Shown piece after piece: positions 1-6,930 of a stretch of 11,682 nt of DNA. The notes under the pieces are model-generated. The model was given only the letters and a program-made list of their open reading frames with translations. It was not told where the DNA came from and searched no databases. Each line of letters begins with the position of its first letter. Positions within the stretch are counted from its first letter, which is position 1. The position numbers were made by a program, and so were the translations under genes. The DNA is from Polyangiaceae bacterium (GTDB lineage Bacteria; Myxococcota; Polyangia; Polyangiales; Polyangiaceae), in contig JAICTU010000289.1 in NCBI GenBank assembly GCA_025936205.1, positions 1-11,682 on the forward strand. Direction: 5' to 3'.

Positions 1-158
1 GCGTGGCGGCCGGCGCTGCGCTGCTCAGCGTCGAAGCGATGAAGATGGAGAACGAGCTGCAGGCGCCGGGCGCCGGGCGCGTGGTGAGCGTCAGCGTGCA
101 GGTCGGTGCCACGGTGGAGTCCGATCAGGAGCTGGTCGTCCTCGCTCCCGAGTCGTGA
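1..158 (+). CDS. Biotin carboxyl carrier (biotinyl) domain, 3' end of gene
   Basis: Partial gene entering from the left edge, with the first full codon at base 3. It encodes the last 51 residues and stops at TGA 156-158. The stretch contains the biotinylation motif E-A-M-K-M-E-N; the lysine at codon 42-44 is the biotin acceptor in this family. It is followed by the second half of a biotinyl/lipoyl domain, with a P-G-x-G turn and the hydrophobic pattern that ends such domains. Met on both sides of the Lys argues for biotin rather than lipoate. Known members carry carboxyl groups for acetyl-, propionyl- or methylcrotonyl-CoA carboxylases, or for decarboxylases. The visible part cannot say which enzyme this is, nor whether the domain is free-standing or the tail of a larger subunit. 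The stop overlaps the GTG start of the next gene. Confidence 0.9.
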   Translation, partial: VAAGAALLSVEAMKMENELQAPGAGRVVSVSVQVGATVESDQELVVLAPES

Positions 159-1432
159 TCCGAGGAGTGAAGGCTCGTGCACTGAGCGCTCCGCTCGCGG
201 GCTGCGTGGTCGCCTGGGCCGTCTGCTTCGCACTCGCCTGCAGCGACGGCGCGCCGCAGCGCACGGAGCTGCCGCCGCCGTATGATCGGCCGCCGGTGCC
301 GCTCGCGGGTTGCGAGGGCTTCGACTACGGCGGCTGCGATGTGCGCGAGCGGACCTGCGTCGAGAACCTGGCGCGCATCGCCGCTTGCCTGCGTGCTTCC
401 GATGCCGCCGCCCTGCCCGTGATCTCGTTCGCCAGCGAGGAGCAAGCGCGCGGTATCCTGCTCGACTCGCTCGCGGGCTCGGCTTCGCCGAGCCCCGACT
501 ACTTCGCGCTGGTGTTGACCCAGCTCGGGCTCAGCGAGCCGAGCGCCTTCGACCCCGGCGCCACGGCGACGCGGCTCGCGCAGCGCTGGGCGGCGTTCTA
601 TCGCCGCGACGTCGCGGACGTGGTCGTGATCGAACACGCGACGGATCCGGATCCGCTCGCCACGGAGGCCCTGGTGTTGCATGAGCTGGTCCACGCGCTG
701 CAGGACCGTGAGCACAGCCTGGACGCCTTCGCCCGGGAATATCAGACCGACAGCGACGGCAATCTGCGCGGGCTGAGCGTGGTCGAAGGCGAGGCGCAGT
801 TCCACGAGCAGCGGCTGTACGCGGCGCTGACGGGCGTGGACGCCGCGAGCGTCGACTGGCGCGGAGAGCTCGCTCGCCAGCGCGTCGCCGCCGAGCAGCA
901 GTTGTTCCAGGAGAGCGATCTGTACTCGGCGTCCCTGCTGCACGTGCCCTATGCGCACGGTTGCGAGTATGCGGCTCGAGTGTGGAGCGAAGGCGGGCCC
1001 GCCGCGCTGAGCCACTTGCTCTCCGCCCCGCCGCGCGACATGCGCGAGATCCTGGCGCGCCTCTGGGGGGACGTCGCTCAGCCCTCGCCCTCCCCGGTCG
1101 CGCCCTCGGCGGTCGGCAGTGGCGCGACGCTACAGGCCTGGAGCACGCTCGGCGCGTGGGGCGTGTACCTGTTCTTCCGACCCCGGACGGGCAGCGAAGA
1201 GGCCGCGCGCGAGCTCAGCCTCGCCTGGCGCGGCGACCGCGTGGAAGCCTACTCGCTGAGCAGCGGGCAGGTGGCGGGCCGCTGGTCCATCGATTTCGCC
1301 GATGGCGCCGCAGCAACTCGCGCGCTCACCAGCGTCGGCAGCTCTCCGCGGCTCTGGGCCCGCCAGCAAGGCCCGCGCCTGCTGATCGAGACCGCCAGCG
1401 GCGACGAGCTGCCGGCGGAGCTCAGCCCCTGA
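155..1432 (+). CDS. Putative exported HExxH zinc metalloprotease (lipoprotein-like)
   Basis: A 425-residue protein. The N-terminus has Arg3, Lys6 and Arg8, then a hydrophobic stretch ending in A-L-A-C with Cys29, so it is probably a lipoprotein, although the residue at -3 is Ala rather than the usual Leu. A Pro-rich linker follows. Residues 176-180 read H-E-L-V-H, and E-G-E-A follows at 211-214. This is the HExxH plus downstream Glu arrangement of gluzincin-type zinc peptidases, so His176, His180 and a Glu in 211-213 are the likely zinc ligands and Glu177 the catalytic base. Downstream, the H-V-P-Y-x-H-G and G-G-P-A-A-L stretches resemble the helical part of a family of poorly characterised secreted bacterial and archaeal peptidases. 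Substrate unknown. The GTG start at 155 overlaps the preceding stop (GTGA), suggesting coupling; an in-frame GTG at 167 is an alternative. Neither has a well-spaced Shine-Dalgarno sequence. Confidence 0.85.
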   Translation: MIRGVKARALSAPLAGCVVAWAVCFALACSDGAPQRTELPPPYDRPPVPLAGCEGFDYGGCDVRERTCVENLARIAACLRASDAAALPVISFASEEQARGILLDSLAGSASPSPDYFALVLTQLGLSEPSAFDPGATATRLAQRWAAFYRRDVADVVVIEHATDPDPLATEALVLHELVHALQDREHSLDAFAREYQTDSDGNLRGLSVVEGEAQFHEQRLYAALTGVDAASVDWRGELARQRVAAEQQLFQESDLYSASLLHVPYAHGCEYAARVWSEGGPAALSHLLSAPPRDMREILARLWGDVAQPSPSPVAPSAVGSGATLQAWSTLGAWGVYLFFRPRTGSEEAARELSLAWRGDRVEAYSLSSGQVAGRWSIDFADGAAATRALTSVGSSPRLWARQQGPRLLIETASGDELPAELSP

Positions 1433-1463
1433 CCCGCTCGGGGTGCGGGGTGCGCCCACAAAA

Positions 1464-2615
1464 TCAGTGATGGAACGCGCGGATCTTGGTGTTCACCATC
1501 GCGATCCCGTATTCGCGACAGGCTTGCTCGATGTCCGCGTCGCGCGTAGACCCGCCGGGTTGCGCGATGAACTTCACGCCGTGACGCTGCGCATGATCGA
1601 TGTTGTCGCGGAACGGGATGAAGCCATCCGAGATCAAGCTCACGCCCGTGACGCGGCTCAGGTAGTCGCGCTTCTCCTGCTCGCCGAGCGGGGCGAAGTC
1701 GCCGACCAGCGCCTCGCACAGCGCGCGGGTCTCGTAGTCGGTGAGGTCGCCCTCGATGTAGCGCACGCGCCAGTTGATGCGGTCCTGGCGCTTGACCGCC
1801 GCCTGAAAGCGCAACCCCAGCACCTTCGGGTGCAGCCGTAGCTGCCAGACGTCTGCCTTGCTGCCCGCGAGCTTGGTGCAGTCGACGCGCGACTGCTGCC
1901 CCGCGCCGACGCCGATCATCTGCCCGCCGCTGGCGAACCCCACCGAGTTGGACTGGGTGTACTTGAGCGTCGTGTAGCCGAGCACCAGATCGCGGCGCGC
2001 CTCGGCCGTCAGCTCGCCGCACACGACGTCCTTCAGGTCGGCCTCGCTGAACACGTGCGCGTTGCGGTCCTGCGTGATCTTCATGCCGAAGATCTCGCGC
2101 GACTCGCGCGCCGGCGGCTGAAATTTGGGGTCGCCCCGCAGCACGATGAAGCTCCCGTTCTTCTTCTCCGAGAGCGTCTTCAGCGCATTGCCCTCGAAGC
2201 CGGGCGCGATGATGCCGTCGGACACCACACTCTTCAGGTAATCCGCCGCTGCCTCGTCGACCGGGTCCGACACCGCCACGAAGTCGCCGAACGAGCACTT
2301 GGGGTCGGCCCCGCGCGCACGCGCGTACGCCAGGGCCACCGGGCTCAGCTCTCGCCCCGTGACCTCGTAGGCTTCCGCGAGCTCCGCGGACAGCGGGATG
2401 GCCAGGGCCGCGCCGGAGGGCGACACGTGCTTGAAGCTCGCCGCGGCGGGCAGCTTCAGCGACTGACGCAGCTCGAGCACGAGCTGCCAGGCGTTCAAGG
2501 CGTCCAGCCAATTGATCAGCGAGGGCTGACCATTCAAGAGCTCCACCGGGGGGGCTCCCATCGGGTCGGCCGACGCGAAGAGCTGATGAGGATTACAACC
2601 GTACTTGAGCTGCAT
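1464..2615 (-). CDS. Stand-alone AICAR transformylase (phosphoribosylaminoimidazolecarboxamide formyltransferase)
   Basis: A 383-residue cytoplasmic enzyme of late purine synthesis. It transfers a formyl group from 10-formyl-tetrahydrofolate to AICAR to give FAICAR. Conserved landmarks of the PurH C-terminal domain appear in order: K-Y-G-x-N-P-H-Q at 4-11; F-K-H-V-S-P-S-G at 61-68, with the catalytic Lys62-His63 pair; K-Y-T-Q-S-N-S at 218-224; G-A-G-Q-Q-S-R-V-D at 237-245; D-G-F-I-P-F-R-D at 330-337; and G-G-S-T-R-D at 354-359. The N-terminal IMP cyclohydrolase (MGS-like) domain of bifunctional PurH (about 520 residues) is absent. This is original architecture rather than truncation, because an in-frame TAA lies 15 nt upstream of the ATG and the N-terminus matches known single-domain forms. 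FAICAR must be cyclised by another protein encoded elsewhere. No clear Shine-Dalgarno is seen. Not called purH because only half of that enzyme is present. Confidence 0.95.
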   Translation of the reverse strand: MQLKYGCNPHQLFASADPMGAPPVELLNGQPSLINWLDALNAWQLVLELRQSLKLPAAASFKHVSPSGAALAIPLSAELAEAYEVTGRELSPVALAYARARGADPKCSFGDFVAVSDPVDEAAADYLKSVVSDGIIAPGFEGNALKTLSEKKNGSFIVLRGDPKFQPPARESREIFGMKITQDRNAHVFSEADLKDVVCGELTAEARRDLVLGYTTLKYTQSNSVGFASGGQMIGVGAGQQSRVDCTKLAGSKADVWQLRLHPKVLGLRFQAAVKRQDRINWRVRYIEGDLTDYETRALCEALVGDFAPLGEQEKRDYLSRVTGVSLISDGFIPFRDNIDHAQRHGVKFIAQPGGSTRDADIEQACREYGIAMVNTKIRAFHH

Positions 2616-2719
2616 GGCTGGGGCTACTTACACGGTCCCCTGGGCTTTGGGTATGCTCGTCTCCCTGCTGCAGGCGGGTCCGGCTTGCTTCTCCCGGCCG
2701 GTTCCGCTGAAAACGGCGC
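2616..2719. promoter_or_regulatory. Divergent intergenic region between the AICAR transformylase and LMF-family genes
   Basis: These 104 bases must hold the start signals for two divergent genes. On the plus strand the best -10 match is TATGCT at 2652-2657, with CTTACA at 2627-2632 as a poor -35 at a long 19-nt spacing. No convincing hexamer pair was found on the minus strand. Neither start codon has a clear Shine-Dalgarno sequence. The promoter role rests on gene arrangement more than on motif strength. Confidence 0.3.
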
Positions 2720-4276
2720 ATGGCGGGCACCGAACCTCTTCGTCCGGACGCCGAGGCCGCCGCCCTGGTGCCGCAGCGCTGGTTTGCCGAGCGCGCCGGG
2801 AACTTACAGCTGACGCGCTTCGTGCTGCTGCGGGGCATCGGCTTCATCTATCTGGTCGCCTTCACCATCCTGGTGCGTCAGGTGCTGCCGTTGATCGGCG
2901 AGCACGGCCTGATGCCTGCGGCAGGCTTTCTGGAGCGTGTCCGGGAGGCACAGCCCTCGAGCTGGAGCGCGTTCAGCAGCCTGCCCAGCCTGTTCTGGCT
3001 CGGTTGCTCGGATCGGGCGCTGATCACTCTGGCGTGGCTGGGCTGGCTGATCTCGCTCGCGCTCATGCTCGGGCTCGCCAACGCGCCGCTGCTGCTGTGC
3101 AACTGGCTGCTCTACGAGAGCTTCGTGCACGTCGGGCAGACCTTCTACGGCTACGGCTGGGACATCCTGCTGCTGGAGTCCGGCTTCCTCGCCGTGTTCC
3201 TCGCGCCCGCCTGGCGCCCCTGGCCGCGCGTGAGCGCGGTGCCCCCGCTGCCGGTGATCTGGCTCTTTCGCTGGCTGCTGTTCCGGCTGATGTTCGGAGC
3301 GGGCCTGATCAAGCTGCGCGGCGACGAGTGCTGGCGCGACCTCAGCTGCCTGCTCTACCACTACGAGACCCAGCCCAATCCTCATCCGCTCAGCTGGTTG
3401 CTGCACCAGGCGCCGCCCTGGTTTCACAAGGGCGGTGTGCTGGTGAATCATCTGGTGGAGGTCGTCGCGCCCTTCGGTCTGTTCGGACCGCGGCTCCTCC
3501 GGCACTGGGCGGGCGGCGCCACGGTGGCGTTCCAGATCATGTTGATCCTGAGCGGCAACCTGTCGTTCCTCAACTGGCTGACGCTCGTGCTCGCGCTCGC
3601 CTGCTTCGACGATACGCTGCTCGCGCGGCTGTTGCCGCGCGCCCTCGTGCAGCGCATCGCCCTGCCCGCTCCCCGGCCGCTCGCACGCTCGCGCCAGTAC
3701 GTCAGCCTCGCGCTGTTCGCGCTGGTGGCGCTGCTCAGCATCAACCCCGTCGCCAACCTGCTGAGCTCCAGCCAGCGGATGAACTCGGGCTTTGATCCTC
3801 TGGAGCTGGTCAACACCTACGGCGCGTTCGGCAGCGTGAGCCAGGAGCGCCACGAGGTCGTGCTGGAAGGCGCGGCCGCTGCCGCCCCCGGCGCGCCGCT
3901 GACCTGGCTCGAGTACGAGTTCCCCTGCAAGCCAGGCGATCCATTGCGGCGGCCCTGCTGGGTCACGCCCTATCACTATCGCCTCGACTGGCAGATGTGG
4001 TTCGCCGGGCTCAGCCGTGCCGAATACGAGCCGTGGATCGTCAATCTCGCCGAGAAGCTGCTGCAGGGCGACAGCGCCGTGCTCAACCTGCTGAGCCACA
4101 ATCCTTTTCCGAATACGCCGCCGCGCTACGTGCGAGCCACCCTGTACCGTTACCAGTTCACTCACTTCGGCGAGCGCGGCTGGTGGCGGCGGGAGCGATT
4201 GGGCCCGTACCTACCCGTGCTGGCGCGCGAGGACGCGCGGCTGAAAGCCTTCTTGCGCGGTCACGGCTGGCTGTAA
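2720..4276 (+). CDS. Lipase maturation factor (LMF1/LMF2) family membrane protein
   Basis: A 518-residue multi-pass inner-membrane protein. Hydrophobic segments lie near residues 34-52, 101-133, 147-163, 179-196, 266-278, 283-296 and 327-343. Family landmarks are visible: Y-G-Y-G-W-D at 143-148, R-L-M-F-G-A-G-L-I-K-L at 189-199, and H-Y-E-T-Q-P-N-P-H-P at 214-223. A C-terminal soluble part carries N-T-Y-G-A-F-G, then H-N-P-F-P near 455, and Y-R-Y-Q-F-T. These match the LMF1 family (PF06762, formerly DUF1222). Vertebrate LMF1 helps lipoprotein lipase fold and dimerise in the endoplasmic reticulum. What the bacterial homologues do is not established, so a role in folding an exported enzyme is only an inference; no lipase gene lies nearby. 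ATG 2720 is the first start that keeps the N-terminus conserved in style. Length is close to that of animal LMF1. It ends 22 nt from the converging recombinase gene. Confidence 0.9.
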   Translation: MAGTEPLRPDAEAAALVPQRWFAERAGNLQLTRFVLLRGIGFIYLVAFTILVRQVLPLIGEHGLMPAAGFLERVREAQPSSWSAFSSLPSLFWLGCSDRALITLAWLGWLISLALMLGLANAPLLLCNWLLYESFVHVGQTFYGYGWDILLLESGFLAVFLAPAWRPWPRVSAVPPLPVIWLFRWLLFRLMFGAGLIKLRGDECWRDLSCLLYHYETQPNPHPLSWLLHQAPPWFHKGGVLVNHLVEVVAPFGLFGPRLLRHWAGGATVAFQIMLILSGNLSFLNWLTLVLALACFDDTLLARLLPRALVQRIALPAPRPLARSRQYVSLALFALVALLSINPVANLLSSSQRMNSGFDPLELVNTYGAFGSVSQERHEVVLEGAAAAAPGAPLTWLEYEFPCKPGDPLRRPCWVTPYHYRLDWQMWFAGLSRAEYEPWIVNLAEKLLQGDSAVLNLLSHNPFPNTPPRYVRATLYRYQFTHFGERGWWRRERLGPYLPVLAREDARLKAFLRGHGWL

Positions 4277-4298
4277 AGCGCCGTGGCCTGCAGCGCCG

Positions 4299-5264
4299 CT
4301 AGCGTTTCTTCGCGACCGCCAGCGGATGCGCCCGATCGTAGACCTGCAGCAAGCGCTCGATCGACAGATGCGTATAGCGCTGCGTCGTGGACAGGCTCTG
4401 ATGGCCCAAGAACTCCTGGATCACGCGCAGATCGGCGCCGCCTTCGAGCATGTGCGTGGCGCACATGTGGCGCAGCGCATGGGGATGCAGATCCGACCGC
4501 CCGAGCGCGACCGCGCCCTGCCGCCGGACCACGTTCTGTACCTGGCGCACACCGAGCCGCTGGCCATGCCGCGCCAGCAGCAGCGCGCGTGGATCCTGGG
4601 CGCCGGTCCTGGGATGCCGCAGTCGCGCGCGCTCGGGCAGATACGCGGCGAAGGCCTGACGGCTCGGTTCGCCGAGCGGCACGGTGCGCTCCTTGCGCCC
4701 CTTGCCGAGCACGCCCAAGCTCTCGCCGTCGGCAAAGGCGTCGACGTCCAGCTGCGCCAGCTCGCTGACGCGCAAGCCACAGCCATACAGGAGCTCCAGC
4801 AGCAGCCGATCGCGCAGCCGCAGCGCCTGCTCGATCTCGGGCGAGACCCGCGCGGCGCCGGGTGTCTCGAGCAGCTCTTCGGCAGCCTCGGCGCGCAGCA
4901 CCAGCGGCAGTGGCCGCTTCACGCGCGGCGTGGCCAGCCCCTGCGTCGGGTTGTCACGGCCGGGCTCGGCACGGCGCAGGTAGCGATAGAAGGAGCGCAC
5001 CGCCGCGAGCTTGCGCGCGATGCTGCTGCTCGTGTGGTCGCGCGCCAGCTCGCCCAGCCACGCGCGCAGCTGGCCTTTGTCCACGTCGCGCGCGCGCACG
5101 CGGCGCCCCATGCGGGCCTCGAGGAACGACTCCAGCTGATGCAGGTCGCGGCCATAGGCAAGGCTGGTATGCTCCGAGACGCGCCGCTCGCCTTTCAGAT
5201 GCAGCACGAAGCGATCGACCTCGCTTCGGAACGAAGCACCGCCGGGATCGTTCTGCTCAGGCAT
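4299..5264 (-). CDS. Tyrosine recombinase, XerC/XerD type
   Basis: A 321-residue site-specific recombinase, likely one of the pair that resolves chromosome dimers at dif. The N-terminal SAM-like DNA-binding domain spans about 10-100 (V-D-R-F-V-L-H-L then a T-S-L-A-Y-G-R-D-L stretch). The C-terminal catalytic domain spans about 118-315 and holds the full set: Arg165 (G-L-R-V-S-E-L), Lys188 (G-K-G-R-K-E-R), His262 and Arg265 (H-A-L-R-H), His288 (L-G-H) and nucleophile Tyr297 (Q-R-Y-T-H-L). Length fits XerC/XerD (about 300). The frame stays open upstream to 5354, but those extra residues are Arg/Gly-rich and overlap the neighbour, so ATG 5264 was chosen. It overlaps the stop of the preceding gene by 8 nt and has no Shine-Dalgarno, so translational coupling is likely. 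XerC and XerD cannot be told apart here. Absence of phage or integron genes favours a housekeeping Xer over a mobile integrase. Confidence 0.92.
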   Translation of the reverse strand: MPEQNDPGGASFRSEVDRFVLHLKGERRVSEHTSLAYGRDLHQLESFLEARMGRRVRARDVDKGQLRAWLGELARDHTSSSIARKLAAVRSFYRYLRRAEPGRDNPTQGLATPRVKRPLPLVLRAEAAEELLETPGAARVSPEIEQALRLRDRLLLELLYGCGLRVSELAQLDVDAFADGESLGVLGKGRKERTVPLGEPSRQAFAAYLPERARLRHPRTGAQDPRALLLARHGQRLGVRQVQNVVRRQGAVALGRSDLHPHALRHMCATHMLEGGADLRVIQEFLGHQSLSTTQRYTHLSIERLLQVYDRAHPLAVAKKR

Positions 5265-5664
5265 GGAGCAACGCCCAGGCGAGCGCACCCATCCCCACGC
5301 ACCAGCCCAGCGCCGGCCAGGCCGCGCGCGCCGGCCTCCAGCGCCCCGACGCACTCCAGGCGCTGGCGCAGACCGCGATCAGACACAGCACAGCCAGCAC
5401 GAAGCCTGCGCCGAGCAGCAGCGACCCGAACGGCCGCGGCACCTCCGGAGCGCGCAGGGCCTTCCACTCCGCCGGCGACAGCCCGCGCAAGCGCGCCAGG
5501 TTGCCATCGGCCTGTTCGAGCTCACGGGCGCGCGGGCGCCACAGATGTCCGCTCTCCTGCGCCGCGACGCGCACCGCCTCCCAGGCGCTGGCGGCGAGCA
5601 CCGGATCGCGGTCGCGCTCGGCGCTCGCCGCCACGGCGCGCAGTCGCGCGTAGGCCGCGTCCAC
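5257..5664 (-). CDS. Downstream fragment (135 aa) of the interrupted membrane protein
   Basis: The open frame after the TAA can restart at GTG 5664, seven codons beyond the stop, but no Shine-Dalgarno precedes it, so independent initiation looks poor. The protein has a soluble helical N-terminal half (about 1-75, with W-E-A-V-R-V-A and L-S-P-A-E-W-K) and two membrane helices (about 80-103 and 114-133). It ends in Leu-Leu-His-Ala, 8 nt inside the recombinase gene. Function unknown. An automated annotation would probably report it as a separate hypothetical protein. Confidence 0.5.
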   Translation of the reverse strand: MDAAYARLRAVAASAERDRDPVLAASAWEAVRVAAQESGHLWRPRARELEQADGNLARLRGLSPAEWKALRAPEVPRPFGSLLLGAGFVLAVLCLIAVCASAWSASGRWRPARAAWPALGWCVGMGALAWALLHA

Positions 5665-5682
5665 GTGGCTGGCGCCGGGAAC

Positions 5683-5865
5683 TTACGCTCGCGGGGCGCG
5701 CGGGGCATGGCGCAGCGCGAGCGTGGGCTCTCCGGCTGCAAACGCCTGATCGCTCGCGGCCAGCTCGGCTTCGCCCCGGCTCAGCGTGCGCAGCGTGACC
5801 AGCGCCACCAGCACCGGCACGAGCGCGGCCGCCTGTGCCAGGCGGCGCAACACTCCGCCGCTCAC
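5683..5865 (-). CDS. Upstream fragment (60 aa) of the interrupted membrane protein
   Basis: This is what would be translated if the TAA is real and respected: a GTG start inside the permease stop, a two-Arg N-terminus, one membrane helix at about residues 12-25, and an Ala/Glu-rich tail. A much longer open frame reaching to 6939 exists, but its upstream part is a shadow of the permease gene read in another frame. Only these 60 residues have the expected composition. No catalytic motif is visible. Confidence 0.5.
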   Translation of the reverse strand: MSGGVLRRLAQAAALVPVLVALVTLRTLSRGEAELAASDQAFAAGEPTLALRHAPRAPRA

Positions 5866-6794
5866 GTCAGGTCCCGGCGACGAAAGATCCAGCTCGCCAC
5901 CGCGAGCAGCAAGATCGCCCAGCCCAGCGTCTGAAGCGCGGCCAGCCCCAGGTACCCATATCCGGCACCCTCCAGGCTCTCGCCGGTGAGCACCGCCCGC
6001 TCCGGCACGTACAGCATCAGATTGGGCACCACGCGCGAGAGCAGCTCCCCGGCGCGCGCGAGCCCTTCGCCGAAGAGCCGGGGGGGAAGCGCGGCCAGCA
6101 TGTCGGCGGAGCGCCCGACGATGAACACGCCGAGCGTGAGGATGGCGGTGAGAAACGGCGACGAGAACGCGGAGAAGAGCAGCGCGATCGCGCCGACCAC
6201 GCCGACCTCCAGCACCGTGAGCACGGCGGAGCAGAGCAACACTCGGCGATCGTCCGGGGAGTTGCGGCTCAGCCAAGCCGCCACCAGCATCGCGAGCAGC
6301 GCCGCGAGGGCCGGTGCCACCGTGGCCCAGCGCGGCGCGCGCCAGGCGACGAGCACGAGGCCAGCAATCGTCACGGCCGCCAGGGCCAACGGCTGCCAGA
6401 GCGGCGCGCCCGCCGCGACCGCCAGGGCGCCCAGGAACACCGCGGCATTGCCCAGCACGAAGACCCCGAGCGTGAGCACGGTGCCCAGGTACTTGCCCAC
6501 CACGTACTCCCAGCGGGCGATCGGCCGTGCCAGGATCGGAAACAACGTCTTCAGCTCGATCTCGCGGTGCAGCGCCGTGGCGCTGAGCACGATGGCCACG
6601 GCGGAGCCGTACAGCGCCACGCTCGCGGCCCCCAGATTGCTGAGCACACGCGGCGCGTTGCCGGTGGAGAGCTCGCCCACCACCATGCAGTAGCCGGCCG
6701 TCACCAGCGCCAGTGCAAACAGCCCATGCAACACGCGGGCGCGCACGGCCTCCCGGTACGTATTGAGCATCACGACGGAGAGGCGTCCCAACAT
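5862..6794 (-). CDS. ABC-2 type transporter permease
   Basis: A 310-residue integral membrane protein of the ABC-2 permease superfamily, of the NosY/GldF-like kind. The N-terminus N-T-Y-R-E-A-V-R-A-R-V-L begins with an amphipathic helix typical of these proteins. Hydrophobic segments lie at about 23-40, 56-73, 104-128, 136-150, 158-175, 188-208 and 283-303. The stretch H-R-E-I-E-L-K-T-L-F-P-I-L at 76-88, with the following A-R-P-I-x-R-W-E-Y at 89-97, is the characteristic cytoplasmic loop. F-S-S-P-F-L-T-A-I-L-T-L at 210-221 is a second recognisable patch. Such permeases pair with an ABC ATPase, but none is encoded in this window, so the partner must be elsewhere; substrate unknown. ATG 6794 is preceded by GGTGA at a 3-nt spacing. 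The stop overlaps the GTG of the next gene, and the run continues into the recombinase gene. Confidence 0.88.
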   Translation of the reverse strand: MLGRLSVVMLNTYREAVRARVLHGLFALALVTAGYCMVVGELSTGNAPRVLSNLGAASVALYGSAVAIVLSATALHREIELKTLFPILARPIARWEYVVGKYLGTVLTLGVFVLGNAAVFLGALAVAAGAPLWQPLALAAVTIAGLVLVAWRAPRWATVAPALAALLAMLVAAWLSRNSPDDRRVLLCSAVLTVLEVGVVGAIALLFSAFSSPFLTAILTLGVFIVGRSADMLAALPPRLFGEGLARAGELLSRVVPNLMLYVPERAVLTGESLEGAGYGYLGLAALQTLGWAILLLAVASWIFRRRDLT

Positions 6795-6913
6795 GGTTCA
6801 CCGGAGCCACGCTGGCCGGCGCGGCTCTTGCTTGTGTATCGCGCCGCGCCGGAACCCGACAAGTTCGCGGAGCCCCGGGGTGCGGGCCGCCTGAGCAGTT
6901 GCCGGGACACGGG

Positions 6914-6925
6914 CCGGAATTCCGG
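6914..6925. repeat. Perfect 12-bp palindrome CCGGAATTCCGG
   Basis: A self-complementary dodecamer in the divergent intergenic region. It lies 25 bases before the candidate -35 of the MFS gene. It could be a dimeric regulator's operator, but its regulator is unknown and no second copy was noticed in the window. Confidence 0.4.
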
Positions 6926-6930
6926 GCACC

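Larger units (their letters stand above)
5257..5865 (-). pseudogene. Membrane protein gene interrupted by one in-frame TAA
   Basis: One reading frame of 203 codons runs from GTG 5865 to TGA 5257, broken only by TAA at 5685-5683 (codon 61). The GTG overlaps the TGA of the upstream permease gene and has GGGA six bases before it, a fair ribosome-binding site. Before the break there is an N-terminal membrane segment (about residues 12-25) and a short helix ending A-P-R-A. After it, V-P-G-A-S-H and an Ala/Glu/Arg-rich helical region continue, followed by two C-terminal membrane segments and an end overlapping xerC. Codon use and helical character look continuous across the stop, so I infer a nonsense change of a single codon; TAC (Tyr) is the simplest source. 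Alternatives are a sequencing error, readthrough, or two genuinely separate small genes. The family is not one I can name with confidence. Confidence 0.65.

Noticed and set aside
125..1015. 296-codon minus-strand open frame opposite the metalloprotease gene
   Set aside because: The opposite strand has a clear signal sequence and zinc motif, whereas this frame is Arg/Ala/Gln-rich without motifs.
1433..1463. Possible terminator hairpin between the metalloprotease and AICAR transformylase genes (CCCGC / GCGGG, 7-nt loop)
   Set aside because: The stem is only five pairs and no T-run follows on either strand.
2804..4165. 453-codon minus-strand open frame opposite the LMF-family gene
   Set aside because: It is rich in Gln, Glu and Arg in a pattern that mirrors the hydrophobic Leu/Ala codons of the true gene; antisense shadow.
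4299..5264. Tyrosine recombinase considered as a mobile-element integrase with nearby att sites
   Set aside because: Its length and motifs fit housekeeping Xer proteins; no tRNA, direct repeats, excisionase or phage gene was seen nearby.
5265..5354. N-terminal 30-residue extension of the recombinase
   Set aside because: The added residues are Arg/Gly/Trp-rich and overlap the membrane helices of the preceding gene; ATG 5264 gives the normal XerC/XerD N-terminus.
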